A stretch of 64,000 bases of DNA from DASSFG01 sp035550375 (GTDB lineage: Bacteria; Planctomycetota; Planctomycetia; Pirellulales; JAICIG01), in contig DASZPH010000084.1 in assembly GCA_035550375.1 (NCBI GenBank), positions 124,001-188,000 on the forward strand. The letters are read 5' to 3'. Of the stretch, positions 16,912 through 26,559 are shown one piece after another (the first letter of the stretch is position 1; every line of letters starts with the position of its first letter). Under the pieces are notes generated by a model. The model was not told the origin of the DNA and searched no databases. It saw nothing but the letters and a program-made list of their open reading frames with translations. A program made the translations under genes and the position numbers.

Positions 16912-18288
16912 ATGAGCATGCCCGGACTTGGAACCTCGTCGCGTCGCGAATTTGTGAAACAGACCGGCCGGATTGCCGCGGCCGGCGCCCTGTTGGGCGT
17001 CAAGCTTCCGTTCGTCCACGCGGCCGAGGACCATACCATCAACCTCGCCCTCGTCGGTTGCGGCGGCCGCGGCACGGGAGCGGCAGCCAACGCCCTGGGA
17101 GTCAAGAACGGCCCGATCAAGCTGGTCGCCATGGCCGACGTATTCGAGAACCGCCTTACGTCGAGCCACGAAAATCTCCAGAAGCAGTTTTCCACGCAGG
17201 TCGACGTTCCCAAGGATCGCCAGTTCATCGGCTTCGACGCCTATCAGAAGGCGATGGACTGCCTGAAGCCGGGCGACGTAGCCATCTTTGCCACGCCGCC
17301 GGCTTTCCGCTGGGTGCACTTCGGCTACGCCATCGGCAAGAACCTGAACGTGTTCATGGAGAAGCCGACCACGGTCGACGGCCCCAGCACCCGCAAGATG
17401 CTCAAGCTTTATGAAGAGGCGAACGCCAAGAACCTTAAGGTGGGCGTGGGCCTGATGTGCCGCCATTGTGAGGCGCGAGAAGAGCTGTACAAGCGCATCA
17501 AGGACGGTGAGTTGGGCGACATCCTCTTGCTGCGGGCTTATCGAATGACGGGGCCGGTCGGTTTTGTCTTCGTCGATCCCCCCGGCAACGATATGAGCGA
17601 GCTGCTGTATCAGGTGAAGAATTTCCATGGCTTCCTCTGGGCCAGCGGTGGGTGCTACAGCGACTTCCTGATTCATAACATCGACGAATGCTGCTGGATG
17701 AAAGACGGTTGGCCGATCAAGGCCATGGGGGGCGGCGGCCGCGTGTATCGTGGCGAGTACGTCGACCAGAATTTCGACAACTACTCGACGGAATTCACGT
17801 TTGCCGACGGCAGTAAGCTGATGCTCGAAGGGCGCAACATCCCCGGTTGCCACGACGAGTTCGCCAGCTACGTGCATGGCACGAAGGGTGTGGGCGTCAT
17901 CTCGATCGCGGGTCACACTCCGGCCCGATGCCGCATCTACAAAGGGCAGAACATGGACGATAGCCAGCTCGTCTGGAAGTTCCGCGACGATGAGCCGAAT
18001 CCGTACGACCGCGAATGGGAGCACCTTATCGCGGCCATCCGCAGCGACAAGCCTTACAACGAGGCGAAGCGCGGCGCCGAGGCAAGCTTGGTGACCTCGA
18101 TGGGCCGCATGGCCTGCCACACCGGGCAGGTCGTCACGTTCGACGACATGCTGAATTGCGAGCATGAGTTTGCCCCCGACGTCGACAAGCTGACGATGGA
18201 CTCGCCCGCTCCGCTGCAACGACAGGCCGACGGAAAATACCCCATTCCGCTGCCAGGGCTGGTGACAAAGCGAGAATACGCCGTCTGA
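16912..18288 (+). CDS. Gfo/Idh/MocA family oxidoreductase with Tat signal
   Basis: 458 aa. A twin-arginine signal (SSRREFVKQTGRIAAAGALLG) ends near residue 40. The Rossmann dinucleotide fold follows (LALVGCGGRGTGAA), with the family EKP motif in NVFMEKPTTVDG. The C-terminal alpha/beta domain has HNIDECCW near residue 258 and ends with conserved-looking YPIPLPGL. Exported NAD(P)-dependent sugar-type dehydrogenases of this kind are abundant in planctomycetes; the substrate is unknown. It ends just before a REP-like hairpin and a convergent gene. Confidence 0.9.
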   Translation: MSMPGLGTSSRREFVKQTGRIAAAGALLGVKLPFVHAAEDHTINLALVGCGGRGTGAAANALGVKNGPIKLVAMADVFENRLTSSHENLQKQFSTQVDVPKDRQFIGFDAYQKAMDCLKPGDVAIFATPPAFRWVHFGYAIGKNLNVFMEKPTTVDGPSTRKMLKLYEEANAKNLKVGVGLMCRHCEAREELYKRIKDGELGDILLLRAYRMTGPVGFVFVDPPGNDMSELLYQVKNFHGFLWASGGCYSDFLIHNIDECCWMKDGWPIKAMGGGGRVYRGEYVDQNFDNYSTEFTFADGSKLMLEGRNIPGCHDEFASYVHGTKGVGVISIAGHTPARCRIYKGQNMDDSQLVWKFRDDEPNPYDREWEHLIAAIRSDKPYNEAKRGAEASLVTSMGRMACHTGQVVTFDDMLNCEHEFAPDVDKLTMDSPAPLQRQADGKYPIPLPGLVTKREYAV

Positions 18289-18297
18289 GGCCGACAT

Positions 18298-18320
18298 CCC
18301 CTCTCCCAGAGGGAGAGGGA
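18298..18320. repeat. REP-like palindrome between convergent genes
   Basis: CCCTCTCCC (18299-18307), loop AGA, GGGAGAGGG (18311-18319) form a perfect 9-bp stem. It lies between the stop of the plus-strand oxidoreductase and the stop of the minus-strand isomerase gene. The same 9-bp arms occur twice in the A2M gene (49092-49112, 49239-49259), marking it as a dispersed element. Here it could also act as a bidirectional terminator or mRNA 3' stabiliser, although no T run follows. Confidence 0.7.
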
Positions 18321-18338
18321 ACTTACCGCCTGCCGCGT

Positions 18339-19160
18339 TCAGGCCATGCTCGCCTGTCCGAGCACGGCGCGCAGAGCGGTCATGCCGACCTCGCCGAGCT
18401 GTCGTGCGGGCACCCGCCAGATTTGCGGGTTCATTAACTCCAGCGAAACATAACCCTCGTAGCCCATCGCACGCAGGGCGTCGACGATGGGCTGCAACTG
18501 AAAGTCGCCGTCGCCGGGCAGAATGCGGTCGGCGTCGCTCGCGAATTCGCGCGGCACGCCGGCCACGTCAGCGAGCTGCACATGGAAGAGATTCTCGGGC
18601 GTCAGGTAGGCGAGGTCCTCCGCCTTGCTGGGACCGGCGTAGAAATGAAACACGTCCAGGCAGATCCCCAGGTGCGGTGAGCCGGTTTCGCTCACCAAGG
18701 CCGCCGCCGTCTGCAGGTTGTTGCCGAAGGTCGCGGACGCCTGAAATTCCAAAGCAAGACGTATTCCTTGCTCGCCGGCCCGCGCCGCCGCCTGCGTGAG
18801 CGACGCCTGCACCCGCTCGAGGTCCTGCTGCGCAAGCGGCCCGACGACGTCGCAGGCGACCACCAGCGTGCCCACCTCCAGTTCGCTTAGCAGTTGTAAC
18901 CTTCGCGAAAAGTGCTCCCAGTGCTCGCGTCGTGCGTCCCCTTGGCTGAGGAGCAGTCCTCCCTGGAAGCTGGCCACGGGCGCGGTCATGCCCCGGTCTT
19001 CGAGCAGCCGCCGCGCGTCGTCCGGGGAGTGGTCTGCCAGGTACGTTTCGAGCTTCCCCAGCCACAGTTCGACGGCCCTACAGGCGCCGGCGGCGTAGTC
19101 TTCGATGTCTTTCTCGAATGGCGAATGGAGCGAGCAGACCTGGCTGATGGCGGGTTTCAT
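18339..19160 (-). CDS. Sugar phosphate isomerase/epimerase-like TIM-barrel protein
   Basis: 273 aa with AP-endonuclease-2/xylose-isomerase-like TIM barrel features: MKPAISQVCSLHSPFEKDIEDYAAGACRAVELW at the N-terminus (first 20 residues most telling), acidic metal-ligand strands LALEFQ and LGICLDVFHFY, HVQLAD, and the C-terminal YVSLELMNPQIW. Probably a divalent-metal sugar isomerase or epimerase; substrate unknown. The start overlaps the stop of the Uma2 gene by 4 bases (19157-19160). Confidence 0.85.
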   Translation of the reverse strand: MKPAISQVCSLHSPFEKDIEDYAAGACRAVELWLGKLETYLADHSPDDARRLLEDRGMTAPVASFQGGLLLSQGDARREHWEHFSRRLQLLSELEVGTLVVACDVVGPLAQQDLERVQASLTQAAARAGEQGIRLALEFQASATFGNNLQTAAALVSETGSPHLGICLDVFHFYAGPSKAEDLAYLTPENLFHVQLADVAGVPREFASDADRILPGDGDFQLQPIVDALRAMGYEGYVSLELMNPQIWRVPARQLGEVGMTALRAVLGQASMA

Positions 19161-19813
19161 CGGCGGCGGTCGAGCTCCGCGAAGACGTCCGCCAACCGCA
19201 GTTCAAAACCGGGTAATACCGCTTCGCCCTTGAGATGGTCATGCTCGGTCAAGGTCTCGAAATCCGTCGCCGAACGATACGCCGTCGCAGAGCGTCGCTG
19301 CGGATCGATTTCCCAGACCAGATCCACTCCCGCTTCAAAATACTCCCGCCGCTTTTCGGCCATCTCCTTGGGTGTGTTGCTTGTGCTAAGGATTTCGATG
19401 GCGATATTCGGCACCACGCGCGGACCACGTTCTTTGGGACGCTCTCCGCCGGGCAGGTTGTTCCAACTGATGTAGGCTACGTCCGGGAAGCGAACCAGGT
19501 CCGGCATCAACTCGAGCGTGCCGGCCTCACCCGTTACGTGACCGAGATTTCGCGGCCGAACGAACGCGTTCAGCATTTCTACGATCAAGGTCGCCAGCAG
19601 CGATTCGCTGTACCCCATGGGCTTCTCCAGCAAGACGCCCGCCACCAGTTCGCACAGACGCCCCTCTTTCTGCTCGACGTCGATCAGATCCCGGATGGTC
19701 GCCGTTCCGATCGGAGGGCGGACGCGGATGCGGCTCAAGGGCACGTCGCCGAGTCGCTCGATCAGATCGGCAAGCGTCCCCGTGGTTGGCAGATAGCTCT
19801 CAATCGTTGCCAT
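19157..19813 (-). CDS. Uma2 (DUF820) family endonuclease-like protein
   Basis: 218 aa. The C-terminal two thirds match the Uma2 restriction-endonuclease-like fold: LVAGVLLEKPMG, the acidic strand VRFPDVAYIS, and VPNIAIEILSTSNTPKEMAEKRREYF with the Glu...Lys arrangement, followed by VDLVWEIDP. Function is poorly understood; such genes are very numerous in planctomycetes and cyanobacteria. It precedes the TIM-barrel gene with an ATGA-type overlap, though the two need not be functionally linked. Confidence 0.88.
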   Translation of the reverse strand: MATIESYLPTTGTLADLIERLGDVPLSRIRVRPPIGTATIRDLIDVEQKEGRLCELVAGVLLEKPMGYSESLLATLIVEMLNAFVRPRNLGHVTGEAGTLELMPDLVRFPDVAYISWNNLPGGERPKERGPRVVPNIAIEILSTSNTPKEMAEKRREYFEAGVDLVWEIDPQRRSATAYRSATDFETLTEHDHLKGEAVLPGFELRLADVFAELDRRR

Positions 19814-19854
19814 AAGATCGGTGCGGGGATGTGGCTAGCGGTCCGCTGTCTATT

Positions 19855-21489
19855 CTACTCCGTCACCCCGCCCGCGATCAGCCGTTGCCGGATCTCGTCG
19901 ACGCACTCCTCCGCCTTGACGCGCCACTGCCGCAGCGTGTCGCGGTCGCGGACGGTGACGGTGCCGTCGGCCAGCGTTTGCCCGTCGACGGTGATGCAAA
20001 AAGGCGTCCCGACCTCGTCCTGGCGAGCATAGCGGCGGCCCACCGCCCCTTTCTCGTCGTAGAAGACGTTGAAGTGGGGCTTCAGCTCGCGATAGATCTG
20101 CTGAGCCACTTCCGGCATGCCGTCCTTCTTCACCAGCGGAAAGACGGCCGCCTTGAGCGGCGACAAACGCGGGTGCAGACGCAGGAAGGTGCGGGCGCGC
20201 GGATTGCCGTTCTCGTCGGGCACTTCGTCCTCCTGGTAGGCTTCGCACAAGAAGGCCAAGGTCGCCCGGTCGGCTCCGGCCGACGGCTCGATGACGTGGG
20301 GGATGTATCGCTCGCGGGTCTCATCGTCGAAGTAAGAAAGGTCCTTGCCGCTCCCCCGATGCCGCGGCTTGCCGTCGGCGTCGAGTTCAACCACAAGCTG
20401 GTCGCCTTGCCGCACGAGCTTGCCCTCCATGTGGCTGCGCAGGTCGAAGTCGCCGCGATGCGCGATCCCCTCCAACTCGCCAAACTCGCCGGCGGGCAGG
20501 AAAGGAAAGGCGTATTCGATATCGGCCGTGCCGCAGGAATAATGGCTGAGCTCGTCCTTCTCGTGATCCCGCAGCCGCAGGCGGTCGCCCGCCAGGCCGA
20601 GGTCGAGGTACCAGCGGTAGCGGCGGTCGCGCCAATACGTGTACCACCCTGGCGACTGGTGGGGATGACAGAAGAATTCAATCTCCATCTGCTCGAACTC
20701 GCGCGAGCGGAACGTAAAATTCCGGGGCGTGATCTCGTTGCGAAAGCTTTTGCCCATCTGGCCGATGCCGAAGGGAATCGACACCCGCGAGCTGTCGACG
20801 ACATTCTTGAAGTTGACAAAAATGCCCTGTGCCGTCTCGGGACGCAAAAACGCCGCTCCTTCTTCGCCGCTAAGGGCTCCGACGTAGGTCTTGAACATCA
20901 GGTTGAACTCGCGCGGCGGCGTAAGCGTGCCCAGCGTCTTGGCGTCGGGGCCGAGCACGGCGGCAAAATCGGGAACGCGGGTGAGACTGACGATCTCCCC
21001 CTCCCAGGCGAGCCCGGCGGTGTCCTTGCCGCGCAGATTGAAGAACTTCAGGGCCTTGAACTCGACGTACTCCTGTTCGCTTTTTCCGTCGGCTCCGCCC
21101 GATTCGGTGGCTACGAACACACGCTGTCCCTTGGCCGAGAGCCAGCGTCCGCGCACCTGGTCGTGGCGGTAGCGCTTCTTCGATTCGCGGCAGTCGACCA
21201 TGAAATCGTGAAACAGATCGTAGTGGCCAGAGCACTTCCAGATCTGGGGGTGCATGATGATCGTCGAGTCGAGCCCCACCATCTGATAGGCGGTCGGGGC
21301 GCCGGAGGGCGGCGTCAACTCGTCGTGCGAGGTGACCATGTCGCGCCACCACGCCTCCTTGACGTTGCGTTTCAGCTCGACGCCCAGCGGTCCATAATCC
21401 CAGAAACCGTTGAGCCCGCCGTAAATGTCGCTCGATTGAAACAAGAAGCCTCGCCGTTTGCAGAGCGAGACGAGTTTATCCATTTCCAT
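19855..21489 (-). CDS. glyQS: Glycine--tRNA ligase, alpha2 type
   Basis: 544 aa from the ATG at 21489; an upstream TTG at 21522 is also in frame. Class II features: motif 1 region GLNGFWDYGPLGVELKRN, motif 2 EITPRNFTFRSREFEQMEIEFF (conserved Arg-Glu-x-x-Gln), and motif 3 VIEPSAGADRATLAFL. The C-terminal anticodon-binding domain begins near residue 440. It charges tRNA-Gly with glycine. The length is typical of the single-chain enzyme. It lies about 115 bases downstream of the M56 fusion gene on the same strand. Confidence 0.96.
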   Translation of the reverse strand: MEMDKLVSLCKRRGFLFQSSDIYGGLNGFWDYGPLGVELKRNVKEAWWRDMVTSHDELTPPSGAPTAYQMVGLDSTIIMHPQIWKCSGHYDLFHDFMVDCRESKKRYRHDQVRGRWLSAKGQRVFVATESGGADGKSEQEYVEFKALKFFNLRGKDTAGLAWEGEIVSLTRVPDFAAVLGPDAKTLGTLTPPREFNLMFKTYVGALSGEEGAAFLRPETAQGIFVNFKNVVDSSRVSIPFGIGQMGKSFRNEITPRNFTFRSREFEQMEIEFFCHPHQSPGWYTYWRDRRYRWYLDLGLAGDRLRLRDHEKDELSHYSCGTADIEYAFPFLPAGEFGELEGIAHRGDFDLRSHMEGKLVRQGDQLVVELDADGKPRHRGSGKDLSYFDDETRERYIPHVIEPSAGADRATLAFLCEAYQEDEVPDENGNPRARTFLRLHPRLSPLKAAVFPLVKKDGMPEVAQQIYRELKPHFNVFYDEKGAVGRRYARQDEVGTPFCITVDGQTLADGTVTVRDRDTLRQWRVKAEECVDEIRQRLIAGGVTE

Positions 21490-21603
21490 GAGTGAGGTTT
21501 GCCTGGTCGTGTACGCTGCCAAAGAGGGCAGTTTACCGTGAGGCGCGGAGATCCGTCGAGAGACAACGACGTAGCGAGACGCCCTACCTTGAGAAAATCG
21601 GAG

Positions 21604-24600
21604 TCAAAACGCCGCTACCCAGCCCTGCTGAGAGGGCTTGCCGAGCGGTATCCGCGCCACGATCTTGCCCGAAGCGCCGACTTTCAAGACCTCATTGTCG
21701 CTAACAACCCAAGCGTCGCCCGTCGTGGGACTGACGGACACACTCCAGGCCGTCATCGGTAGTGGCTCGCCGATGTGGCCGGCGGCGGCAAGCTGACGTA
21801 GCCCCAATCGCGCGCCCGCGACCCAGGCGTCTCCGCTTCGTGGAATACAAGCGACGCAAAACGCCGAACCGTCTCGCAAATCGAACTCGCGGCGTACGCT
21901 GCCGTCTGCGTTGAGCAGCCAGACGCGGTTCTTGCTTCGCGGAATATCGGGATGCTGCCGCTCGGCCAACCAGACGCTGCCGTCGGCCGGATTGACCGAC
22001 ACCGAGGCATAACACCACCCGTCGACGCGCTTGCGGAAGAGCACGTTCCCGTCGCGGTTCAGCTTGAGCAGTTCGTATCCAGCCAGCCAGAAAGCCCCAT
22101 CGTGCGAATCGTACGCAAGGTCGATCGCGCGGAAGGGATAGGCAGCTACTTCGTTGCCTTGGCTGTCGAAAACGACTGTTTCGCCGTCGTTAAGCATCGA
22201 TCCACCACTTGTCCATACGTTGCCAGTTGCCTCGTCAACGGCGATCGCGTCGGTTTCAACCTGATCGACCTGCCAAAGCCTTGATCCGTCGATACGAAAG
22301 GCGACGACTCGCTTGCCCACACTCTCACAGACATAAACCCTTTCTCGAGGACGGTCGATCGCCACCCCGTGCACGCCCCCAACGTGCTGACCGGTGTTCA
22401 ATCCGGTCGCCGACCAAAGCTCTGGGCCAGCCTCCGACAGCAGACGCAAGCCGTCGTGGTGCGCTCCGGGTCCGTACTCGGGATCCGAGTTATCCAGGAC
22501 GACCGCGCCAGCAGGGGCCGCGAGTGGCTCCGCTTCGGGCAGTTCGAAGCGGACGACGGGAAAGCGGCCGAACGGCTGGCCCGCGTTGTCGAACAGCTTC
22601 TCGTCGGCCAAGGCCGCTGCGACGGCCTTGTGCAACTCATCGCCCCGCAAGTTCCTGGCGAGCACCCGCCCGTTGGGCGCGACGAGGAAAGTGGCGGGCA
22701 GGCTGCGCACGGTGTAGGCCGTCGCGATACGCCCGTAGGTGCCCCCCGCGAAAGCGTGCGTCCAGGGCAAGCGGTTGGCGTCGACATAGTCCTTGGCGGC
22801 GCCCACGTCGTTGTCGCAAGAAAGGCCGACGAGGATAAATTGGGGGTCTTTGCCAAGCTCCTCGTGCAGTTTCTTCAGGTCCGGCATTTCTGCCAGACAG
22901 GGCGCGCACCAGGTGGCCCAAAAATCGACCAACACGAGCTTGCCCCGCAACTTGCTCATCCGTAGCGATCCGCCAGAAAGCTGCTCGGCCACGAAGTCGG
23001 GCGCAAGCTCGCCCGCGTCGAGCGTGTCGAACAGCTTGCCCTCGATAACGCCCAGATCAAGCGGTTCGTCGCTGCGGCCGTTGGCCACTTCCGGCATCGC
23101 AAACTCGAGCTCCGCCCGTCCGATCTCCGTCCCCGCGCCGCAAGCAGTCGGCGAAGGCGGGTTGTTGATGGGAACCGTAAGCTTATAGGCTCCAGTCGGC
23201 ACGTCGGGCACTTCGAAGTGGCCCTTTGGGTCCACGTTGGCCAGGTACCTGGCGTACGGCTCGGCGTAGCTGCCCTTGCTCGCGTCCCACGCTACGATTT
23301 CGGCGGGCTGGTTCGTCTTCCAGTCGACGGTTGGCACGGCTTCGTCCGCAAGCCTCACTGTACCGACAACCGGTCTGCCGCGGCCGCCGATGACCACCTT
23401 GCTCATTCCTCCGGGGCGGACGTCGACGGGCGTTGGCCAGCCGTAGCTGTGCTGCGAGGAACCGAGAAATTCGGTAACGACGACTCGGCAAGCCGAGCCT
23501 TTGCCCGGTATGACTCGCTCGATGCTGAAGCGACCATTTTTGTCGCTTTCGAGCTGGTAACCATAATCGAAGACATAGGGATGCGTGCGCCGTGATTCGG
23601 GACGCTCCGGCAGAAATCGTACGCCGCATTCCGCATCGGGCTTACTTCCGGTCGCGACGAACCCCTCGATGCGCCCCCACGGCGCGAGCACGATCGGCTC
23701 GTCTGCCTTGAGCTCGGTGCTGAGCCGTTCGGCGAACCCGGCCTCGTGAACAAAGAGAAGCAAAAACGGCTCGTCACCCTGAGGCGGAAACTCAAATCGC
23801 CCTTCGGCATCCGCTTTGACCAGGTCGGCTTGGTTCTGATTTCTGTCGAAGCGGCCGGCGTTCAGAAAAGCACGTTTGCTGTGGGTCGCCAGCCCGACCT
23901 CGGCGCCCGTGGCCGGGGAGCCGTCGGCGAGCAGGACGATTCCGGTCGGTCCGTTACCGGGCTCAAGTGCGAAGTCGAGGGTCTGTGCTCCTTCGTCCGA
24001 CCGGAAGATACGCGAAGTTGCCGGCAGGTGGTTGTCAGCCACGATCTGCAAGACGTGCCCTTCCATTGGTTCGGTGGCCTGGAAATTGAAACGGCCGTTC
24101 GCAAACGGTGCAGGTTCGTCGCGCGACCAGGAGACGTCGTCGCGGCCGGTGAATCGCCAACCGTGCCGAACGCGGAACCGCTCGACCGGTTGGCCGCTAC
24201 GGGCGTCGGTCACGCGGCCGCTGATCTCCAGCGGCGGGTGCAGCACCACGACGTGCGGCTCTGGCGACGCCGTCAGCGGCGTGCGGCGTACCGACATGTA
24301 GCCCTGCTTGAGTATGTCGAACATGACGGCGTCGTCCGGCGCCCCGCGGAAGACAACGACTCCTTCGGCGTTGGTGTGTGCCCTCAATTCAAGGGTCCGA
24401 CGACCGCGCCAAGTGTCGCTGACCACCCACGCGTCGGCCACCGGCTTGCCGTCCCGCTCCACAACCCTGACGGTGAGTGCGTGACCCGGCGCAAGTTCGA
24501 TCGGAACCTCTTCCGTCTGGTCGCCCACGACGACCTCTTTGAGTGTCGGCGAAAGCCCGTCGGCTTCGACGGTCACTGCGGAGGGGCCAGGTTTGCAATT

Positions 24601-26559
24601 GTTCAGGACGAAACGGCCTTCGGCATCGGTTGTGCTGTGCGGCGGGTTCGTGCCAAACCGATCGAGACACAGACGCACCCTGGCACCCGCGACCGGCTTA
24701 CCGTTTCTATCGACAACCCGGCCCTTCACCTCGATGCCTTTCTTCAGGACTGCGACGTTGTTCAGGCCGCGGTCGGCGCTGGAGTTAGCCGGTAGGTAAT
24801 CGGCATGCGAGACGCCGATGCCGACCGCGCTGATGTCGGTGGGCGCGTCGGGCCAGGTCCATTTGCCTTCGGCGTCGGTGGTGAGAGTCGCGGCCGTGAA
24901 GACCCAATTGGCCAGCTTTGGCCAGGTTGCAGGCATGCGGACATCCAATTGGGCTCCGACGACCGGCTTCCCGGACTCGTCTTGGACCGTGCCGGCGATT
25001 GTGCTGCCCGGATCAAGCCGCAAATCGATCCGCTCCTGCATCTCGACCTTGTGTTCTCGTCCGGGCCAGATGTAGTGCTGCGAAACGAATCCGGTTTTGC
25101 CGGCAGTCATCCACAGGTTCTTCACTTCCTCGTTGGCCGGCCAGGTGAGTTGCGCGTCGCCATCGCCGTTGCTGATGAGGAATTTGCGGATCGACTGCTC
25201 GCCGACGGTGCCATGGAAGTCGAGCCCGACGCCAGTCACCGGCTCGTCCGTTTCGCTCGCGACAACATGGATGATCATCTGCCGCATTACCGGCTCAGGT
25301 TGGCTGGAGTTCGCTTGCTTCTCGCGAGCTTCGTCTTTTCTCCCGTTCGTTTTCGCGTCACTCTTGGCGGTTCGTGACGCGGCGGCGGGGGGCTCTTCGT
25401 TCGATCCGCCGATCACAACTCCGCCGCACAGCAGGCTTGCCCCAGAGGCGGCGGCAAAGAATAGGTTGACTCGCCGCTTTGGCAACGCCGCACTAGGAAT
25501 CTCGCGCCGTATCGACTCGATGCGACGGCAGACGTGGGAGCCACTCGCCATCGCCAGACCCACGGAATGCGAATGCTCTGAGAACCTCAAAGCCAGACGC
25601 GCCAGCGTGCGCGCGTAAAGGTTGGAGTCGCCGACATATCCGGCAGCCAGGCTGTCGCAGACCTCGTCACATGCGTCGGCATGCACGCGCCGCATTAGCC
25701 AAATGAGCGGATGAAACCAGAGGACGAGCGAAAGAGCGTGTAGCAGGGCGTTGAAGGTCGGGTCGTTTCCCTTCAGATGAGCGACTTCGTGCGCCAGAAT
25801 GGCGCCGAGTTCTTCCCGCTTTTCGGGCTCGCACTGGCACGGCGGCAGCAAGACGAGCGGTCGCCACAAACCGACCAGGCAGGGCGTCTTTACGTGCATA
25901 CTCCGCACCACCTCAAAGCGGCGCTGCACTGCTAACCGGCTGCCAGCCATGGCCGCCTCCGTCGCGACCCAGTCCGGCGCCGCCGATGCCTCGGCACGAA
26001 TCTGTCGGAGCCGTAGAACACCTGCTGAGGTCCGAATAAAAAGAGGTATCGCGCCGATGGACCACAATAGGATCGCGCAAGCGGCGGGCGACAACGACCA
26101 CAGGCGAGCCGTCGTCGTTGCAGGACGCTCACCAGCCGTTGCCTCTGCGCGGTGCGAGACCGACGACGCTCGGCCGACTGGGTTGGCGATGCTCGGTTTG
26201 GCAAGGCCGGACGAGAGCGCCGGGGCGGCCGAGGTTCTGTCAGCCGGAGGCCTGGCCTGCAAAGGCGCCGCCATCTCACGATGCCTTGCCGCCCGGAATC
26301 GCCCCGATTCCTCGTCGGCGTCGGGTGGCGCCGGCGCAACGACGTCGGCTGCCCGAACGGCCGCTTGGGGTCGCAAAACACGCATCGTTATCAGGGGTGG
26401 GCAGATTGATAATCCTGTCACGACGACCGCCGCCAAGGCACTCACGCGCCAGAGCAGCACGCGCCAGCGAGCATTTCTTCCGGCCAACATGCCGTGAAGC
26501 AGCCATGCCGTCGCGAGCACCACGGTAATTTTGGTGAGCCACACCAAGATTGCGTTCAT
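21604..26559 (-). CDS. BlaR1-type M56 metallopeptidase fused to Ig-like domains, TlpA-like thioredoxin and beta-propeller
   Basis: 1651 aa. Residues 1-390 are an M56 membrane module: transmembrane helices at the N-terminus and near 160, zinc motif HEVAH at 257-261, then a helix (LHALSLVLWFHPLIWL) and another near 365-385. Residues about 420-1140 hold many carboxypeptidase-regulatory-like beta domains (repeats of GxVxDxxGKPVxGAxV). Near 1165-1300 is a thioredoxin fold with WCAPC at about 1215 and a cis-Pro region (RSLPATFLV). The last 300 residues are an NHL/SMP-30-like propeller. There is no penicillin-binding domain. It overlaps blaI by 4 bases, forming a sensor-repressor pair. The signal sensed is unknown, perhaps redox or a cell-surface ligand. 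Confidence 0.88.
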   Translation of the reverse strand: MNAILVWLTKITVVLATAWLLHGMLAGRNARWRVLLWRVSALAAVVVTGLSICPPLITMRVLRPQAAVRAADVVAPAPPDADEESGRFRAARHREMAAPLQARPPADRTSAAPALSSGLAKPSIANPVGRASSVSHRAEATAGERPATTTARLWSLSPAACAILLWSIGAIPLFIRTSAGVLRLRQIRAEASAAPDWVATEAAMAGSRLAVQRRFEVVRSMHVKTPCLVGLWRPLVLLPPCQCEPEKREELGAILAHEVAHLKGNDPTFNALLHALSLVLWFHPLIWLMRRVHADACDEVCDSLAAGYVGDSNLYARTLARLALRFSEHSHSVGLAMASGSHVCRRIESIRREIPSAALPKRRVNLFFAAASGASLLCGGVVIGGSNEEPPAAASRTAKSDAKTNGRKDEAREKQANSSQPEPVMRQMIIHVVASETDEPVTGVGLDFHGTVGEQSIRKFLISNGDGDAQLTWPANEEVKNLWMTAGKTGFVSQHYIWPGREHKVEMQERIDLRLDPGSTIAGTVQDESGKPVVGAQLDVRMPATWPKLANWVFTAATLTTDAEGKWTWPDAPTDISAVGIGVSHADYLPANSSADRGLNNVAVLKKGIEVKGRVVDRNGKPVAGARVRLCLDRFGTNPPHSTTDAEGRFVLNNCKPGPSAVTVEADGLSPTLKEVVVGDQTEEVPIELAPGHALTVRVVERDGKPVADAWVVSDTWRGRRTLELRAHTNAEGVVVFRGAPDDAVMFDILKQGYMSVRRTPLTASPEPHVVVLHPPLEISGRVTDARSGQPVERFRVRHGWRFTGRDDVSWSRDEPAPFANGRFNFQATEPMEGHVLQIVADNHLPATSRIFRSDEGAQTLDFALEPGNGPTGIVLLADGSPATGAEVGLATHSKRAFLNAGRFDRNQNQADLVKADAEGRFEFPPQGDEPFLLLFVHEAGFAERLSTELKADEPIVLAPWGRIEGFVATGSKPDAECGVRFLPERPESRRTHPYVFDYGYQLESDKNGRFSIERVIPGKGSACRVVVTEFLGSSQHSYGWPTPVDVRPGGMSKVVIGGRGRPVVGTVRLADEAVPTVDWKTNQPAEIVAWDASKGSYAEPYARYLANVDPKGHFEVPDVPTGAYKLTVPINNPPSPTACGAGTEIGRAELEFAMPEVANGRSDEPLDLGVIEGKLFDTLDAGELAPDFVAEQLSGGSLRMSKLRGKLVLVDFWATWCAPCLAEMPDLKKLHEELGKDPQFILVGLSCDNDVGAAKDYVDANRLPWTHAFAGGTYGRIATAYTVRSLPATFLVAPNGRVLARNLRGDELHKAVAAALADEKLFDNAGQPFGRFPVVRFELPEAEPLAAPAGAVVLDNSDPEYGPGAHHDGLRLLSEAGPELWSATGLNTGQHVGGVHGVAIDRPRERVYVCESVGKRVVAFRIDGSRLWQVDQVETDAIAVDEATGNVWTSGGSMLNDGETVVFDSQGNEVAAYPFRAIDLAYDSHDGAFWLAGYELLKLNRDGNVLFRKRVDGWCYASVSVNPADGSVWLAERQHPDIPRSKNRVWLLNADGSVRREFDLRDGSAFCVACIPRSGDAWVAGARLGLRQLAAAGHIGEPLPMTAWSVSVSPTTGDAWVVSDNEVLKVGASGKIVARIPLGKPSQQGWVAAF

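Noticed and set aside
16855..18297. 480-codon minus-strand ORF
   Set aside because: Fully antisense to the Tat-exported Gfo/Idh/MocA gene; His/Val/Arg-rich shadow composition.
19831..21495. 554-codon plus-strand ORF
   Set aside because: Antisense to glycyl-tRNA synthetase, which shows class II motifs 1-3.
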